The notes under the pieces were generated by a model, which saw nothing but the letters and a program-made list of their open reading frames with translations, made no database searches and was not told the DNA's origin. From DASXKD01 sp963703605 (GTDB lineage: Bacteria > Actinomycetota > Actinomycetes > Streptosporangiales > Streptosporangiaceae): DNA of 64,000 bases. Shown here in pieces: positions 35,914 to 43,736 of the stretch. Each line of letters opens with the position of its first letter. Within the stretch, counting starts at the first letter, position 1. The stretch lies in assembly GCA_963703605.1 (NCBI GenBank), contig CAVPFC010000060.1, forward strand, positions 1-64,000, in the 5' to 3' direction. A program made the translations under genes and the position numbers.

Positions 35914-36576
35914 TTGGTCGAGACGTTCCAGGCTCTGTGGATCCTTTTACTCGCCCTTCTGCCCGGCGCGCTCTATGTCTGGGCCTTCGAGCGGGAGGCG
36001 GGCGGCTGGGGGCTCGGCGTCACCGACCGGCTGCTGCGTTTTGTCGGTGTTTCGGCGGTCTTCAACGCGCTGGTGGCCCCGCTTACCTACCTTGCCTATC
36101 AGCACTACGTGGTCACCGGCCGGTTCGCACACGGCGAGCCGCTTCCGGTCTGGCTCTGGCTCGTGCCGATCGGGTACGTCGCCATTCCGACGCTGACCGG
36201 GGCGCTCATCGGCAGCGCCACCGCCGACGGCAGGCGGTGGACCCGGTACATCGGGGGCCGTTCCCCGGCGCCCCGGGCCTGGGATCACCTGTTCTCCGCG
36301 CACGACCTGACCGGCTGGGTCCGGCTCAAGATGAAGGACAGCACCTGGATCGTGGGTGCCTACGCCCAGTCGGATAACCGCAGGCTGCGTTCCTACGCCG
36401 CCGGGTACCCGGGCGCCCAGGACCTGTACCTGGTCGAGACCGTGGAATGCGAGAGCGCGACCGGGGCGTTCGTAGTGGATGCGGATGGCAAGCCGATTCC
36501 GCGTGGAATGGGGGTACTCGTCCGCTGGGAGGAGGTGCTGTACCTTGAGTTCATCGACAGCCGCCTCAGCGGGTGA
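35914..36576 (+). CDS. DUF6338 family membrane protein
   Basis: 220 residues with three predicted membrane segments in the first 105 residues (ALWILLLALLPGALYVWAFE, FVGVSAVFNALVAPLTYLAY, LWLVPIGYVAIPTLTGALIG). The cytoplasmic domain carries AWDHLFSAHDLTGWVRLKMK and TWIVGAYAQSDNRRLRSYAA, typical of DUF6338. The start is TTG 35914 behind GGAAGGA. Family function is unknown. A 50-residue gene follows immediately. Confidence 0.75.
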   Translation: MVETFQALWILLLALLPGALYVWAFEREAGGWGLGVTDRLLRFVGVSAVFNALVAPLTYLAYQHYVVTGRFAHGEPLPVWLWLVPIGYVAIPTLTGALIGSATADGRRWTRYIGGRSPAPRAWDHLFSAHDLTGWVRLKMKDSTWIVGAYAQSDNRRLRSYAAGYPGAQDLYLVETVECESATGAFVVDADGKPIPRGMGVLVRWEEVLYLEFIDSRLSG

Positions 36577-36590
36577 TCGAGGGAGGGATC

Positions 36591-36743
36591 ATGGCCAAGG
36601 ACGCTAACGGCCTCAGCGACCCGGCGAAGCCGCCCGCCGAGAAGGGCGGGTACACCTCCGGCAGCCGTACCGTCTCCGAACTCCCGCCCCCGCCACGCTC
36701 TGTCGTCGTCCGTGCCGACCAGGCCAGGGCCCGCGCCACCTGA
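36591..36743 (+). CDS. Small protein downstream of DUF6338 gene
   Basis: 50 codons from ATG 36591 with an excellent GGGAGGG ribosome-binding site, 14 bases after the DUF6338 stop. Polar and proline-rich (GGYTSGSRTVSELPPPPRSV), probably disordered. DUF6338 genes are often followed by such a short gene, which supports this one being real. Function unknown. Confidence 0.6.
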   Translation: MAKDANGLSDPAKPPAEKGGYTSGSRTVSELPPPPRSVVVRADQARARAT

Positions 36744-36857
36744 CCAGCCCCGGGCGCCGGTTCGTGCCGCCGGTTTCCGGCCACCGGCAGAACGCATACC
36801 CGCCGTTGCCCCGCGGCACCGTGCGCGCCCTCCGGCGTCGCGGACCGGGACACCGCC

Positions 36858-38396
36858 CTAGTGCTTCTTGTTCTTCTTCTTCGTTGTGGTCGTCGCCGGG
36901 GGGTGGCGCGGCGAGCCATAGGCGGGCGGCGGGACGGTGCAGCCCAGGCACGGCGGCTTGCCGACGAAGTAGCGCGGAATCGTCGGGGAATCGGTCGGCG
37001 GATTGGTCGGCAGGAGAATTGGCCGGCGCGGCGGCTGGTTGAAGTTGAAGTCGTTGAGGAGATTGCCCAGGATCGGCGCGTTCTCACGCACGTCGGGCCT
37101 GCGATCGGGCCGGCCGTCGGTCTTCGGGTTGAGCCGCGAGGCGTTAAGAAAATCATCCTCGATGAACTTCAGATAGGCGTCGCTACTGAGGATCTGGTGG
37201 TCGACGTATCCTTTTTTCGCGTACGGCGAGATGACGATTCCCGGCACCCGCAGGCCATAGCCGTTCTCGTCAACGTTCGGCGGTGCGACGTTGTCGTAGA
37301 AACCGCCCCAGTCATCCCAGGTCAGGAAGATGGCCGTCGAGTTCCAGTCCGGGCTCTTCATGGCCGCGTTGATCACCGAGGTCACGTAGGCCTGGCCCTG
37401 GTGCACGCTGGCCGGCGGGTGCTCGCCGTCGGGCTGGGACGGGACGACCCAGGAGACCGCCGGCAGCGTTCCGGTTCGGGCCGCGTTGTAGTAGTTCGGC
37501 AGCGACTGGATGTTGTTCAGCTGGTGGTCTTGCTGCACGTCGCCGAACAGGGGGAGGGGGTTCCATATCCCCGGCGTCGAGGCACTCTGCCGGACCGGGG
37601 CGCACGTTTCGGCCGAGTCGTTGTCGCAGTCCGGCTGGGTGCCCGTCTGGATGTAGTAGCGCCAGCTCACGTGCCTGGCGTAGAGCAGCCAGGTGATGTC
37701 GGTCCAGGCCAGGTCGATGGAGGTGGTCCCGGTGGTCAGCTCCTGGTGCACGGCCTTGGAGAACGTCTTGACGCCGTACGGCCCGACGATGTCGTTGACG
37801 CAGCTCATCGGCGAACGGTTCTTGCACCGCGCCGACCAGGCCGACACCATGTACAGGTGCTCGGGCAGCGACCACGATTTGACCGCCTCGAACATGTGGT
37901 CCTGGAGGACGAAGTTCTTCGCGTAGGCCCAGTAGTTGGGGATCTCCGCCCCGGTGTGGTAGCCCATGACGTCGGGTGTGGCACCCATGTTGCACGCCGG
38001 GTCGAAAGCGACCTTGCAGGTGTCGCTGGCCCCGTAGCGCTCCCGGATGAAGCCGTCCATCTTGCCGCCATCGATGTCGGCCATCGCGTTGACGACGCCG
38101 TGCGGGCCGCCGCCATTGATGTCGGACGTGTCATGGTACGGGCGGGTACAGCCACCGCTGGGGTTGGGCACGCATACCGTCGGCACGCCGTTTTTCATCG
38201 GGATGCCGTCCGCGCCCGGATACGTCCCGAAATAACTGTCGAATGACCGGTTCTCCTGCATGATGATGATCACGTGCTTGATTTTGTGGATACCGGCCGC
38301 CGGGTCACGCACAATGTTCGAGCACGCAGCCAGCGACGCCGCCGCGACCACACAGACGGTCACAAGGCGGGCAAAACGGCCGGGAAACGCGGTCAA
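36858..38396 (-). CDS. Exported alkaline-phosphatase-superfamily phosphoesterase (phospholipase C-like)
   Basis: 512 residues. An N-terminal lipoprotein-type signal peptide ends VVAAASLAACSN, with a lipobox Cys. The catalytic domain has the phospholipase C/acid phosphatase signature VIIIMQENRSFDSYFGTYPG near its start, HDTSDINGGGPHG, and the metal-site region FLTWDDWGGFYDNV with GLRVPGIVISPYAKKG. A Pro/Thr-rich tail ends in lysines. Members release phosphate from phospholipids or other phosphoesters outside the cell; the substrate is not decided here. Start ATG or GTG at 38396. Single gene on the minus strand. Confidence 0.85.
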   Translation of the reverse strand: MTAFPGRFARLVTVCVVAAASLAACSNIVRDPAAGIHKIKHVIIIMQENRSFDSYFGTYPGADGIPMKNGVPTVCVPNPSGGCTRPYHDTSDINGGGPHGVVNAMADIDGGKMDGFIRERYGASDTCKVAFDPACNMGATPDVMGYHTGAEIPNYWAYAKNFVLQDHMFEAVKSWSLPEHLYMVSAWSARCKNRSPMSCVNDIVGPYGVKTFSKAVHQELTTGTTSIDLAWTDITWLLYARHVSWRYYIQTGTQPDCDNDSAETCAPVRQSASTPGIWNPLPLFGDVQQDHQLNNIQSLPNYYNAARTGTLPAVSWVVPSQPDGEHPPASVHQGQAYVTSVINAAMKSPDWNSTAIFLTWDDWGGFYDNVAPPNVDENGYGLRVPGIVISPYAKKGYVDHQILSSDAYLKFIEDDFLNASRLNPKTDGRPDRRPDVRENAPILGNLLNDFNFNQPPRRPILLPTNPPTDSPTIPRYFVGKPPCLGCTVPPPAYGSPRHPPATTTTKKKNKKH

Positions 38397-38565
38397 CCAG
38401 GGTCACCAGGCCTTCGGCTGGGATGGGCGAAGCCATTTACACCGGGACCGTTGCGGGGACCGGCAAGCACATATCCTCCTGAACTACGAACCCCCGAGCA
38501 AAGTTCCAGCCTAGTGGGACGGCGGTAGATGCCAGGACATCGCCCAAGAGTCCGGTAACGGCCGT

Positions 38566-39105
38566 TCAGCCTAGCGGGTTGGCGGTTCGCCGGGAACCGT
38601 CGGCCCGGCCGCAGACGCGTGCGCCGGAGTGGGCCCGGTGCCGCGCGTCGAGCATGGCGGCCCGGCCACAGATGCGGTCGTGAGAGCGTCCCTGCTGCCG
38701 TGAGTCCAGCATGAGCGCACCGGCCACCATCAGGACCAGGTAGTAGACGATCAAGACCGTGATGAGCCACTTGAACAGCGAATCGTTGTCGGTGACGAAG
38801 GCCGCCACCAGCACGGTCGGCGCGATGCCCAGGGCCACGCACGCGGCCGCCCTGGCCGCCAGGCTGCGCTGCGGCGCGGCCCGGCTCCGGGCGGGCTTGC
38901 GCTCCCGCCCGGCTATCGCCAGCCCGTCCGGGATGTCGGCGGTGAGCGGGATCAGTTCGCCGTAGGTCCGCGAGGCCAGCGTCCGGCCGACCCGTTCGTC
39001 CAGTTCGTCCTTGGTCAGCCGGCCCTGCACGAACGCGGCCTTGAGCGTGGTGATCACGTGTTCGCGGTCGGCGTCCGTGGCCCGGAAGTGGCCGTGCCTT
39101 GCCAC
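38566..39105 (-). CDS. DUF1707 domain membrane protein
   Basis: 179 residues from GTG 39105 with GGAAGG upstream. The N-terminal DUF1707 (SHOCT-like) domain reads RATDADREHVITTLKAAFVQ, GRLTKDELDERVGRTLASRT and YGELIPLTADIP. Two membrane segments follow (ACVALGIAPTVLVAAFV and WLITVLIVYYLVLMVAGALM) and then a basic C-terminus. DUF1707 proteins are common in actinobacteria and thought to mediate protein contacts at the membrane. The open frame continues upstream to 39342, but the domain begins here. Confidence 0.75.
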   Translation of the reverse strand: MARHGHFRATDADREHVITTLKAAFVQGRLTKDELDERVGRTLASRTYGELIPLTADIPDGLAIAGRERKPARSRAAPQRSLAARAAACVALGIAPTVLVAAFVTDNDSLFKWLITVLIVYYLVLMVAGALMLDSRQQGRSHDRICGRAAMLDARHRAHSGARVCGRADGSRRTANPLG

Positions 39106-39383
39106 CGCCGTTGCCTTCCAGTTCCCCGGCCCTGCCGTCACCGGCGCCTCCCTGCCAAACACCACGCATGGACAGCGTAACCCCGCGGCCCCGGGCCGCC
39201 CAGCCAGCTTGTTGACCGTCTTGACCGAGCGTGTTAAGGAGTTCCCGCCCGTACTACCGGCAGGAAAACCGCGGACAGAGTACGCCATAGTTAGCGCGAC
39301 CCGGCCCCGCACCCGGCCGGGCCCGTTCCTTGATCTGCCCAATCGTCCGAGGCGAAATCAGCCACGACGCACGAGGAGACACG

Positions 39384-40232
39384 ATGCCGATGTACTCAGG
39401 CCAGCAAGGCCAGGCCGGCCCCGCGTGGGAGCCGGAGGCGGCCGATACCCGGCTCGCCACGACCGCGGGAGCCGACCCGTCCGGTGTGTTCACCTCTGAC
39501 CTTTCGGTCTCCGAGTACGTGCTGCTCGGCGAGGCCGGGTTCGAGCCGCTGGGGTTCGTGGTCGGCTCCTCGATCTATCATGTCGGCCTGCAAATCGGGC
39601 GGTGGGGCCGCAATCAGGAGCTGACGATCCTCACCCAGGCCATGTACAACGCCCGGGAGTTCGCCATGGCCCGGATGCGCGCCGAGGCCGATCACCTGGA
39701 CGCGGACGGGATCGTCGGCGTGCAGTTGCGGATGCAGATGTACGCGTGGGGCCAGTCGTGCCTGGAGTTCGTGGCGACCGGCACCGCGGTCCGCCACCTG
39801 GCCGGCCAGGGTTCGCACCGCGCGCCCGACGGCGGCGCGTTCACCTCGGACTTGTCCGCTCAGGACTTCTTCCGGCTGCTGGCGGCCGGTGCGGTGCCGG
39901 TTGCCTTTGTGCTCGGCACCTGCGTCTACCACGTCGCGCACCGGACCGTGATGCAGTCCTTGCGCCAGGCGTATCAGAATCAGGAGATGATGCAGTTCAC
40001 CCAGGGGGTCTATGAGGCGCGCGAGCTGGCGCTGGGGCGGATGCAGGCCGAGGCCGCGCAGGTGGGTTCGTCCGGCATCGTCGGTGTGACGGTGGATGTC
40101 AAGAACCATGTGTGGGGGGAGCACGCGACCGAGTTCCTGGCCACCGGCACCGCGGTCCGCCGGCTCGCCGACGAGCACAAGCTGCCGGAGACCTCGCCCA
40201 AGCCGACGTTCACGCTCGGGCTGGACCAGTAG
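39384..40232 (+). CDS. Tandem YbjQ-like heavy-metal-binding-domain protein
   Basis: 282 residues with two copies of a YbjQ/UPF0145-type domain: FTSDLSVSEYVLLGEAGFEP to VATGTAVRHLAG, and FTSDLSAQDFFRLLAAGAVP to LATGTAVRRLAD. Each contains the pattern AREFAMARMRAEADHLDADG or ARELALGRMQAEAAQVGSSG followed by IVGV. GAGGAG lies upstream of ATG 39384. YbjQ proteins form oligomeric barrels of unclear function; the heavy-metal-binding label comes from the domain name, and I see no conserved Cys cluster. The duplication inside one chain is common in actinobacterial members. Confidence 0.75.
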   Translation: MPMYSGQQGQAGPAWEPEAADTRLATTAGADPSGVFTSDLSVSEYVLLGEAGFEPLGFVVGSSIYHVGLQIGRWGRNQELTILTQAMYNAREFAMARMRAEADHLDADGIVGVQLRMQMYAWGQSCLEFVATGTAVRHLAGQGSHRAPDGGAFTSDLSAQDFFRLLAAGAVPVAFVLGTCVYHVAHRTVMQSLRQAYQNQEMMQFTQGVYEARELALGRMQAEAAQVGSSGIVGVTVDVKNHVWGEHATEFLATGTAVRRLADEHKLPETSPKPTFTLGLDQ

Positions 40233-40266
40233 AGTGCCCGGCAGTCCTGTTGCTGGGTGCTCTGAG

Positions 40267-40722
40267 TCACTGGCCCACGGTGTGGGGGGCGCCGTACCCG
40301 GTGCCCGTGTCGTCCGCCTGGCCCTCTTCCGCGACGCCGTAGCGCGACAAGCCGAACAGGTAGGCGAGGCCCGCGACGCCGAGCACGATCACGAACGCCC
40401 ACCAGACGGCGGCGCGGGTCGCGGTCGCGACCGTCACCCCGACAAAGGCGGCGAGCACCGCGGCCTTCCCGGTCAGGGCCCACGACCGCTGGCTGATGAG
40501 TTTCTGGCGCTCGTCGGGCCGGGAACCGGCCAGCGCACCCTCGTCGGTGTCCTGGCCGCCCCCGGCGTACAGGGCGATCGCCCGGACCAGCACGCCCACC
40601 TCGATCACGATCGACAGCCACCAGCTCGGGCCGCCCCGCACGACCCATGCCACGGCGAACAGGGTTCCGGCAATGAAGTAGCCCAGGGGCTTGCGCAGCC
40701 GCGGGGTGACGAAGGTCATCAT
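40267..40722 (-). CDS. Small membrane protein paired with XRE regulator
   Basis: 151 residues with four probable membrane helices (LGYFIAGTLFAVAWVVRG, WWLSIVIEVGVLVRAIALYA, ALTGKAAVLAAFVGVTVATA, AAVWWAFVIVLGVAGLAYLF). It starts ATGA-overlapped with the XRE gene. A small HTH regulator followed by a membrane protein of this type is a common actinobacterial pair. The function is unknown; the membrane partner may sense a signal or be the regulated product. Confidence 0.75.
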   Translation of the reverse strand: MMTFVTPRLRKPLGYFIAGTLFAVAWVVRGGPSWWLSIVIEVGVLVRAIALYAGGGQDTDEGALAGSRPDERQKLISQRSWALTGKAAVLAAFVGVTVATATRAAVWWAFVIVLGVAGLAYLFGLSRYGVAEEGQADDTGTGYGAPHTVGQ

Positions 40723-40928
40723 TTTCCTGCCTCCTCATCCTCCGGGTCGAACATCTTCTCGACCGGCATCTCGAAGAACCGCGCGATCCGGAACGCCAGC
40801 GGCAGCGACGGCAGGTAACGCCCGCTCTCGATGGAGATCACCGTCTGGCGCGACACGCCTAGTGCCGACGCCACCTCGGCCTGAGAGAGCCCTCGCTGTG
40901 TTCGCTGTTCCCGAACCCGGTTCCGCAT
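40719..40928 (-). CDS. XRE-family HTH transcriptional regulator
   Basis: 69 residues, almost entirely one helix-turn-helix of the Cro/C1 type (REQRTQRGLSQAEVASALGV, SRQTVISIESGRYLPSLPLA). It ends with EMPVEKMFDPED, typical of the small YozG-like group. The start ATG 40928 lies only six bases after a TACCTT -10 hexamer, so the transcript looks leaderless and there is no ribosome-binding site. Palindromic sites around the promoter suggest autoregulation. Confidence 0.85.
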   Translation of the reverse strand: MRNRVREQRTQRGLSQAEVASALGVSRQTVISIESGRYLPSLPLAFRIARFFEMPVEKMFDPEDEEAGK

Positions 40929-40930
40929 GA

Positions 40931-40976
40931 TGTCAAGGTAGCTTTACCTCTCCGCCGATGTCAAGCGCCCTTGACA
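40931..40976 (-). promoter_or_regulatory. Promoter and palindromic operator of the XRE gene
   Basis: On the minus strand TTGACA (40964-40959) and TACCTT (40940-40935), 18 bases apart, form a promoter whose start point would be at or next to the ATG. The -35 lies inside an 18-bp inverted repeat, TGTCAAG-CGCC-CTTGACA (40959-40976). A weaker copy, GTCAAGGTAGCTTTACC (40932-40948), covers the -10. The same half-sites occur before the zinc-finger gene at 42179. Confidence 0.6.
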
Positions 40977-41082
40977 TTACCGGTATGACCGGCCCGGCTG
41001 GCGCCGACCGGGGGCGGTGGAGCCCGACCGCCCGGTGCCCGGGCGGATCTGGACCTCCCGCGCCGCGTGCCGCCCAGCTTGA

Positions 41083-41120
41083 CTTTGTGACACAAAGCGA
41101 GCTAGCTTTGCAGCACAAAG
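41083..41120 (+). promoter_or_regulatory. Twin 15-bp operators before the membrane protein / wHTH operon
   Basis: CTTTGTG-A-CACAAAG at 41083-41097 is a perfect inverted repeat. CTTTGCA-G-CACAAAG at 41106-41120 is a second copy with two mismatches. Centres are 23 bases apart, about two helical turns. The first overlaps a TTGACT -35 (41079-41084) and the second overlaps a weak TAGCTT -10. Likely binding sites for the winged-helix regulator encoded by the second gene of the operon. Confidence 0.6.
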
Positions 41121-41138
41121 TTTGCAAAGGGAGCGGCC

Positions 41139-41792
41139 ATGAGCGAGAAAGCCGGCAACCCGGACACCGGAGAAGTGGCGGACCTGGACGCGCAGGGTGC
41201 CGCCGTCATCATGCAGCAGGCTCGCGAACGGGCCGGGCGTGAGTTGCAGGTCAGGCGGCCGGTGCTGTTCCTGACCTGGGGACTGGTCACGCTCGTCAGC
41301 TACGGCGTGGTGTGGCTGTCGGTTCGCGGGCAGCGGCCGTTTCACGGGCCGACCGCGCCGGCCATCGTGACGGTGGTCGCGCTGATAGTGGTGGCCGCGT
41401 TGTTCACCGCGTGGGTCACCGACCGCGCGTCCACCGGCGTCGGCGGCCCGTCGGTGCTGCAACGGGGCACGTTTGTCATGGCCCTGGCCGCCGGGATCAT
41501 CGTGCTGGAGATCGTGAAGCGCGCGCTGTCCAACGCCGGGGCCAGCCAGGCGGTGGCTGCCTTGTTCGGCGAGGCCGTACCGCTGGTCGTGGTGGGACTT
41601 GTCTTCGTCGCCAGTTCGGTCGTGACCGGCCGGGTGGACCGGCCCCGGCTTGCCCTGGGCCTGTGGCTGCTGGCCGTGGTGGTGAGCGGTTCGTGGACCG
41701 GCCCGGTAGACAACCTGGCGGTCTGCGCCCTGGCGGGCGGCGGCGGGATCCTGCTCATGGCCGTCCTCGAGCCATGGCCGCGCCGATCATGA
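41139..41792 (+). CDS. Membrane protein in operon with a winged-helix regulator
   Basis: 217 residues with about six membrane helices (PVLFLTWGLVTLVSYGVVWL, AIVTVVALIVVAALFTAWV, FVMALAAGIIVLEIVK, PLVVVGLVFVASSVV, ALGLWLLAVVVSGSW, LAGGGGILLMAVLEPW). GGGAGCGGCC precedes the ATG. It overlaps the regulator gene by four bases (ATGA). Pairs of this membrane protein and a small wHTH regulator are frequent in actinobacteria. No transport motif visible; function unknown. Confidence 0.72.
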   Translation: MSEKAGNPDTGEVADLDAQGAAVIMQQARERAGRELQVRRPVLFLTWGLVTLVSYGVVWLSVRGQRPFHGPTAPAIVTVVALIVVAALFTAWVTDRASTGVGGPSVLQRGTFVMALAAGIIVLEIVKRALSNAGASQAVAALFGEAVPLVVVGLVFVASSVVTGRVDRPRLALGLWLLAVVVSGSWTGPVDNLAVCALAGGGGILLMAVLEPWPRRS

Positions 41793-42097
41793 GCGAGGAC
41801 GGCCTCGACCCGGTGATCCACGTCCCCGCGCGGCTGCGGATCATGGTGACGCTGGCCAGCCTGGCCGAGGGCGACGACCTGTCCTTCACCAGGCTCCAGG
41901 ACCTCATCGGGCTGACGCCCGGCAACCTGATCACCCACCTGCGCAAGCTAGAGGACGTCGGATACATCACCACGGAACGAACCGGCAACGGTGTCAACGG
42001 GCGGACCTCCGTCGCCCTGACCCACGGCGGCGAGGCCGCGCTCGACCGCTACACGACGGTGCTGCGGCAGCTACTGGATTCGGCCAGCCCACGCTGA
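41789..42097 (+). CDS. Winged-helix DNA-binding regulator
   Basis: 102 residues from ATG 41789 (ATGA overlap), or 107 from ATG 41774. It is a MarR/ArsR-like winged helix of the small HTH_27 type: PARLRIMVTLASLAEGDDLS, FTRLQDLIGLTPGNLITHLR, KLEDVGYITTERTGNGVNGR. It probably binds the twin CTTTGTG/CACAAAG operators in front of its operon and so controls itself and the membrane protein. Confidence 0.82.
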   Translation: MSEDGLDPVIHVPARLRIMVTLASLAEGDDLSFTRLQDLIGLTPGNLITHLRKLEDVGYITTERTGNGVNGRTSVALTHGGEAALDRYTTVLRQLLDSASPR

Positions 42098-42130
42098 CAG
42101 CCGCCGCGCGGCGTGCAGCCCCTTCCGCCC

Positions 42131-42176
42131 CGTCAAGGCTACCTTGACGGGGCGGAACGTCAGGGATACCTTGACG
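42131..42176 (+). promoter_or_regulatory. Palindromic operators and leaderless promoter of the zinc-finger gene
   Basis: CGTCAAGG-CTA-CCTTGACG (42131-42149) is a perfect inverted repeat. CGTCAGGG-ATA-CCTTGACG (42158-42176) is a second with one changed base. TTGACG (42144-42149) and TACCTT (42167-42172), 17 bases apart, make a promoter with its start point predicted at the ATG (42179). The arrangement TACCTTGAC, a few bases, then ATG matches the XRE gene promoter 1.2 kb away. Confidence 0.62.
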
Positions 42177-42178
42177 CT

Positions 42179-42565
42179 ATGACGGGCCGGCGCGCCGAGC
42201 GGGGCGATCTCCTCCGCTGCTCGTTCTGCAACAAGAGCCAAAAAGAGCTCAAGAAGATCATCGCTGGTCCCGGCGTCTACATCTGCGACGAGTGCGTTGA
42301 GCTCTGCAACGAGATCATCCTCGAGGAGCTGGGCCCAACGCCACCGCAAGCGCCGGTACCCAGGATCGACTCGCGGTGCGACTGGTCCGACGACGAACTG
42401 CTGAAGAGCCTGGCGCGAAGCCAGGCCGTGGTCCAGCAGGCCGATGCCGCCGTACACGACCATGTCGGCGTCCTGCGCAGCCGGGGCATCAGCTGGACCC
42501 GCATCGGCGAGGCACTCCGGGTCTCGAAACAGGCCGCGTGGGAGCGCTTCTCCGGCGAAGACTGA
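42179..42565 (+). CDS. ClpX-type C4 zinc-finger protein with C-terminal helix-turn-helix
   Basis: 128 residues. The N-terminal third is a ClpX zinc-binding domain (LRCSFCNKSQKELKKIIAGP, VYICDECVELCNEII) with all four Cys. There is no AAA+ ATPase. The C-terminal third reads VGVLRSRGISWTRIGEALRV then SKQAAWERFSGED, a helix-turn-helix-like module found in actinobacterial proteins with WxxIGxALGVSxQAAxxRF. In ClpX the zinc domain binds substrates and adaptors; here it may act as a recruiting module for a small DNA-binding protein. No ribosome-binding site; the gene appears leaderless. Confidence 0.8.
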   Translation: MTGRRAERGDLLRCSFCNKSQKELKKIIAGPGVYICDECVELCNEIILEELGPTPPQAPVPRIDSRCDWSDDELLKSLARSQAVVQQADAAVHDHVGVLRSRGISWTRIGEALRVSKQAAWERFSGED

Positions 42566-42689
42566 ACGGTCCCGCGGCGCTGTCCGCGGGAACGCGATAC
42601 TGTCCCACACGCTGGCCGGTCCCGCCACGAGCCAGGCAAGCACGGCGGGCAGTCAGCCCGCCCGATGACCGGCAGCAGGCTGCTCGCGG

Positions 42690-43247
42690 TCAGAAGACGT
42701 ACGGGATGAGCATCTTCGTTGCGCGCTTGTAGGGCGGGTAGGCGGCGGGAAAGAGCTTGGCCATGTTGCGTTCCTCGACGACGGCGCTGTAGACGAAGTA
42801 GCCCGCGAGGATCGCGACCGCGATCAGCCAGTAGACGCTGACCGCTATCGCCGTGCCGACCATGCCGAGGATGATGCCGCTGTAGATGGGGTGGCGGACC
42901 TTCCGGTACGGGCCGGTCGTAACCAGCTCGGGATCGGCCTTCTGGGACATCGGCATGCCCCAGTTGCGGCCGAGGTACACCCTGGCCCAGACGGCGAGCG
43001 CCAGGCCGAGGACGAAGATCGCCAGGCCGATACCGAGCAGCCACGGATTGCTTGTAGCAGCCGCCGCGCCGTGGCTCTTGAGGACCCGTAGCCGAATGAG
43101 GAGCAGGACAATGAGGATGATTCCCACCCGGACCCCGGCGAACTGTGTCCACCGGGACCGCCCAGCCTTGGCGGTGCCGGCCATCACGAGCCAGTAGGCC
43201 CAGAAGGCGACCCAGCCGGCACCGATGATGATGTCGATCGCTTTCAT
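42690..43247 (-). CDS. Isoprenylcysteine carboxyl methyltransferase-like membrane protein
   Basis: 185 residues with five membrane segments and the ICMT/PEMT-family C-terminal signature GPYRKVRHPIYSGIILGMVG followed by EERNMAKLFPAAYPPYKRAT. The conserved RHP and the downstream EE and YxxY positions bind S-adenosylmethionine in this family. Bacterial members methylate lipids or small molecules, and the substrate is unknown. ATG 43247 is weakly preceded by a GTGATCACAGATG context. Single gene. Confidence 0.8.
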   Translation of the reverse strand: MKAIDIIIGAGWVAFWAYWLVMAGTAKAGRSRWTQFAGVRVGIILIVLLLIRLRVLKSHGAAAATSNPWLLGIGLAIFVLGLALAVWARVYLGRNWGMPMSQKADPELVTTGPYRKVRHPIYSGIILGMVGTAIAVSVYWLIAVAILAGYFVYSAVVEERNMAKLFPAAYPPYKRATKMLIPYVF

Positions 43248-43450
43248 CTGTGATCACTCACTCAGGCGCGAAGGGTTTTTCGGGTGCTCGCTGTCAGTCT
43301 CAACGCTAGGCGGCTGCCTGGGGCTGCCCCCGTGCGGCAGATCCTGTTCTGGGCGTGACGGATGTCATGACCTTAGCCGTGCATGCGCGATCCACGAGGC
43401 GATGAATCGCTGACAACCGGCATACCAGAGAATCCTCGATGGAATTCGTG

Positions 43451-43512
43451 AGGCGGCGTCGGACCGGGACGGAGGCCTTCGTAGCAGGGGTGAGAGGCCG
43501 CTCGTGAGGGCC
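43451..43512 (+). repeat. Duplicated promoter-like segment, copy 1
   Basis: This segment and 43737-43800 are imperfect direct repeats (roughly 75-80 percent identical by eye) sharing GAGGCGGyGTCsGAyCGGG, TTCGTAGyAGGGGTGAG and GGCCGC. Copy 1 runs into the remnant of a DHFR-like gene. The shared GTCsGA and TTCGTAG, about 15 bases apart, could be ECF-type -35 and -10 elements. Confidence 0.6.
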
Positions 43513-43517
43513 CCCCG

Positions 43518-43679
43518 GTGGTGCTCGGCCAGGGCACGCGGCTATTCCCCGACACCGGCCCGGATATGGCGCTAGGCCTGGTCGAATCGCGAGCCGACTC
43601 GAAGGGCATAACGATCCAGGTATACCGGCCGGCCGGGCGCCCGCGGTACGCACCGGCCGTGCTGACCCCGAGCACGTGA
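43518..43679 (+). pseudogene. C-terminal remnant of a dihydrofolate-reductase-like (RibD C-domain) gene
   Basis: 53 codons ending at TGA 43677-43679: VVLGQGTRLFPDTGPDMALG, LVESRADSKGITIQVYRPAG. This matches the end of small dihydrofolate-reductase-family (RibD C-terminal domain) proteins. The first two-thirds of the gene is missing. Proteins of this family are common near ECF42 sigma factors and YCII genes. The fragment directly follows promoter-like copy 1, as if an internal deletion joined promoter to tail. Confidence 0.7.
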
Positions 43680-43736
43680 CGTAGGTGCCCCACCAGAGTG
43701 CGGCGCAACGCTGCGAAAGTCCTGAAAGACATCCGG

